A DNA stretch of 64,000 nucleotides from Metasolibacillus sp. (GTDB taxonomy: Bacteria > Bacillota > Bacilli > Bacillales_A > Planococcaceae), in the NCBI RefSeq assembly GCF_025291715.1, contig NZ_JAMBIZ010000013.1:25787-89786 (forward strand), written 5' to 3'. A program made the translations under genes and the position numbers. Shown in pieces: positions 62,334-64,000 of the stretch. Below the pieces are notes generated by a model. That model saw nothing but the letters and a program-made list of their open reading frames with translations. It was not told the origin of the DNA and did no database searches. Each line of letters begins with the position of its first letter. Position 1 is the first letter of the stretch.

Positions 62334-63286
62334 TGACTATCGCTCCCTTCCTCTTTCGGCTTTGGTGTAGCTGGCTGGATTGGTAAATATTTCATCGTAC
62401 TACCTTCATCATCGTTCATAATATAAATTTGCGCTTGTGGCAATACCGTTTCTAGCGTTTCTAATACAAGTCGCTCACGTGTAATCGCTTGATTCCCTTT
62501 ATATTCATTGTAAAGCTGTTTAAATACAGCGACATCTCCTACCGCCTGCTCAATACGTGCAACCTTTTGTCCCTCAGCCTTAGATTTAATAGCAGCGATT
62601 TCCCCTTGCACTTCACTGATTCGTTGGTTTCTATATTTATCTGCTTGGTTAATTTTCGTCGATTTCGTTTCGCGTGCATCCGTCACTGCTGTAAATGCTG
62701 CACGCACTTCTTCATTTGGTAATTCCACATCCTGCAGCTTAACACCTAATATACTAATCCCAACATCGTACTTTTCCATTAATTGTGATAATAGCTCACG
62801 TGTTTTCGATTCAATTTCTGATTTTCCATCCGTTAAAGCGGCATCAATTTTAGAGTTTCCGATAATGGAACGAATGGCGCTAGATGTCGCACTATGTAAT
62901 AGCTCCTTTGGCTCCTCTGAATTAAATAAATACTTTTTTGGATCAGTAATTTTCCATTGCACAACTAAATCTGTTAAAACGAAAAACTCATCCCCTGTAA
63001 TCATTTTTGTTTCGGATGGATATAGCTCCATATCCCCTTGAGAACGCTCTTTATAGCCAAATTCTAAACTAAATGTTTCCTTCGATAAAACTTCTACTTT
63101 TTGCATCGGCCATGGTAGCTTAAAATGCAGCCCCGACTCTGTAATCGTTTCTCCTGACTTACCAAAAGTCACAACAACCGCTTGCTCAGACTCATCTACT
63201 GTATACCATGTTGTAAAAGCAGCGATGATGGCGAATATCGCAAAAAGCCCTAAAGCAATTGTTAGTAATGTACGCTTTGTACTCAT
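62330..63286 (-). CDS. hflK: HflK, FtsH-protease modulator subunit
   Basis: The SPFH partner, 318 residues: membrane span near residues 6-25, SPFH domain (QAVVVTFGKSGETITESGLH), coiled coil (EVQGEIAAIKSKAEGQKVARI) and an acidic tail. It is shorter than Gram-negative HflK because it lacks the glycine-rich N-terminal extension. AGGGAGGCACATAT precedes ATG 63286. The nearest promoter is of the sigma-W type, suggesting membrane-stress control. Confidence 0.92.
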   Translation of the reverse strand: MSTKRTLLTIALGLFAIFAIIAAFTTWYTVDESEQAVVVTFGKSGETITESGLHFKLPWPMQKVEVLSKETFSLEFGYKERSQGDMELYPSETKMITGDEFFVLTDLVVQWKITDPKKYLFNSEEPKELLHSATSSAIRSIIGNSKIDAALTDGKSEIESKTRELLSQLMEKYDVGISILGVKLQDVELPNEEVRAAFTAVTDARETKSTKINQADKYRNQRISEVQGEIAAIKSKAEGQKVARIEQAVGDVAVFKQLYNEYKGNQAITRERLVLETLETVLPQAQIYIMNDDEGSTMKYLPIQPATPKPKEEGSDSQ

Positions 63287-63318
63287 ATATGTGCCTCCCT
63301 TTATTTTGCTATAGCTTT

Positions 63319-63347
63319 TTTACGGAGAAGCCTACGAAAAGGTTTCA
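63319..63347 (-). promoter_or_regulatory. Sigma-W-like promoter of hflKC
   Basis: TGAAAC (63342-63347), 17-bp spacer, CGTAAA (63319-63324) on the minus strand, with the same spacing and the same TGAAACCTTTT as the ysdB promoter. Confidence 0.65.
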
Positions 63348-63378
63348 GAATTATGTTGATTTTTTTAATAATAAAAAA

Positions 63379-63404
63379 AGCGCCCAGATAATTTCGAGGG
63401 CACT
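63379..63404 (-). terminator. Terminator upstream of hflK
   Basis: AGTGCCC/GGGCGCT stem with a minus-strand T7 run; it ends a transcript entering from the right, whose gene is not in the window. Confidence 0.6.
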
Positions 63405-63428
63405 GAAAAAGTCCCTCAGGCACAAGTG

Positions 63429-63466
63429 AGAGAGTACAGGAACGAATATTCGTTCCTGTACTCTCT
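63429..63466 (+). terminator. 38-bp perfect palindrome
   Basis: A loopless perfect palindrome of 38 bp (half-site AGAGAGTACAGGAACGAAT) followed by TTTTTC on the plus strand. It can act as a terminator reading toward the transposase; other cruciform roles are possible. Confidence 0.6.
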
Positions 63467-63480
63467 TTTTCTTCGATGCC

Positions 63481-63605
63481 GTTGATTTCCATTGCGGCGG
63501 ACGCGTTTCGCGGGCACGGCTCCAGCCTTCTCCCTCGCTTTGCTCAGTCCGGGTGCTTCCGCTCGTGCTGTTCCCGCAGAAGTCGCCGCCTCCATTCCAA
63601 TCAAC
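63481..63605. repeat. GC-rich interspersed element
   Basis: A 125-bp stretch much richer in GC than its surroundings, bounded by GTTGATT and AATCAAC inverted ends, each followed inward by GCGGCG-like sequence. It closely resembles a GC-rich intergenic repeat I know from several Bacillaceae (core CGGGCACGGCT); I do not know an accepted name. Confidence 0.6.
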
Positions 63606-63606
63606 T

Positions 63607-64000
63607 GGGACCACTTTCATCACTAGAAGGGTTTTCCTCTCGTATAATCTCACAAATTTCCTGTATAATTAAAGGACTAATAAAAGGTGGTGCGACCATG
63701 ATTTCTAAACAGGAAACATTCAATTTAAGCCCGTACATGGCGTTGTACGATTTAATTATTCCAAAGGACAATATGCTTCGCCAAATCAATGAACTTGTGG
63801 ATTTCTCATTTATTCTAGACGAACTAAAATCGAAATACTGTTTAGTTAATGGCCGTAACGCGATTCCACCGATTCGCATGTTTAAATATTTACTGTTAAA
63901 AGCGATTCATGACCTGTCGGATGCCGACCTTATCGAACGTTCAAAATTCGATATGTCCTTTAAATATTTTTTAGATATGGCACCAGAAGAGGAAGTGATC
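63607..64000 (+). mobile_element. Left part of an IS1182-type insertion sequence
   Basis: The transposase below begins at 63698. The left end is probably near 63607 (GGGACCACTTTCATCA), directly after the GC-rich element, but no inverted-repeat partner is visible because the right end lies outside the window. Confidence 0.55.
63698..64000 (+). CDS. IS1182-family transposase, N-terminus (cut by window end)
   Basis: 101 codons from ATG 63698 with no stop to the window edge. It starts MISKQETFNLSPYMALYDLI, continues IPKDNMLRQINELVDFSFI and IPPIRMFKYLLLKAIHDLSD, which is the N-terminal DUF772-type domain of IS1182/IS5-group transposases. The catalytic DDE residues are beyond the window. AAAGGTGG precedes the start. 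Whether the element is intact cannot be judged. Confidence 0.88.
   Translation, partial: MISKQETFNLSPYMALYDLIIPKDNMLRQINELVDFSFILDELKSKYCLVNGRNAIPPIRMFKYLLLKAIHDLSDADLIERSKFDMSFKYFLDMAPEEEVI

Noticed and set aside
63351..63653. Minus-strand frames across the GC-rich element
   Set aside because: Open only because of GC-rich repeat composition; no start signal and not protein-like.

Overview
The window is chromosomal DNA of a low-GC, endospore-forming Firmicute. Gene order and protein sequences point to Bacillales, most likely the Planococcaceae/Caryophanaceae side (Lysinibacillus, Solibacillus and relatives). Evidence is the small acid-soluble spore protein SspI, Bacillus-type clusters (lcfA-fadR-fadB-etfB-etfA; yshE-mutSB-polX-cvpA-zapA; infC-rpmI-rplT; thrS-dnaI-dnaB-nrdR; speD-gapB; coaE-mutM-polA), T-box leaders, sigma-W-type promoters and strong AAAGGAGG-like ribosome sites. 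The species call is inference. I see no rRNA, tRNA or CRISPR array.

Layout. 1-4917: fatty-acid degradation operon on the minus strand, with an internal FadR-box promoter. 5054-11623: a hydrolase, YshE plus a 26-codon membrane peptide, MutS2, PolX, CvpA and ZapA. 11708-23887: an orphan two-gene unit, rnhC, pepF, a TetR/drug-efflux pair with two candidate operators, YqhG/YqhH, and a LysR gene divergent from a CofE-like ligase. 23974-36441: small enzymes, pheST behind a T-box, a TrmH-type methyltransferase, sspI, argF, an M42 peptidase and the 5-oxoprolinase genes pxpA / pxpBC. 36447-44227: sigma-W-driven ysdB, the translation operon with its L20-type leader, a LysR/DUF2332 pair, an acetyltransferase and thrS behind a T-box. 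44231-52716: replication-restart genes dnaI and an unusually large dnaB, nrdR, an ECF sigma/anti-sigma/VanZ unit, speD and gapB. 53002-61052: a second ECF sigma/membrane-partner pair, coaE with a half-length transporter, mutM, polA, and an ATP-grasp gene broken by one stop codon. 61311-64000: hflK-hflC with a sigma-W-like promoter, a GC-rich interspersed element and the start of an IS1182-type transposase that runs off the window.

How it works together. Most of the window is housekeeping with readable regulation: T-boxes tie pheST and thrS to charged tRNA, a leader terminator controls the L20 operon, and FadR controls beta-oxidation with the electron-transfer flavoprotein as electron sink.

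The least ordinary items are: DnaB with five tandem copies of the DnaB/DnaD C-terminal domain; a 21-bp-period intergenic repeat present at two loci; twin 21-bp dyads in front of the efflux pump; a speD leader that can mask its own ribosome site; a hairpin-dense spacer behind argF; and a sigma-W-like promoter for hflKC. I found no clear new defence or mobile system; the DnaB expansion is the best candidate for something undescribed.
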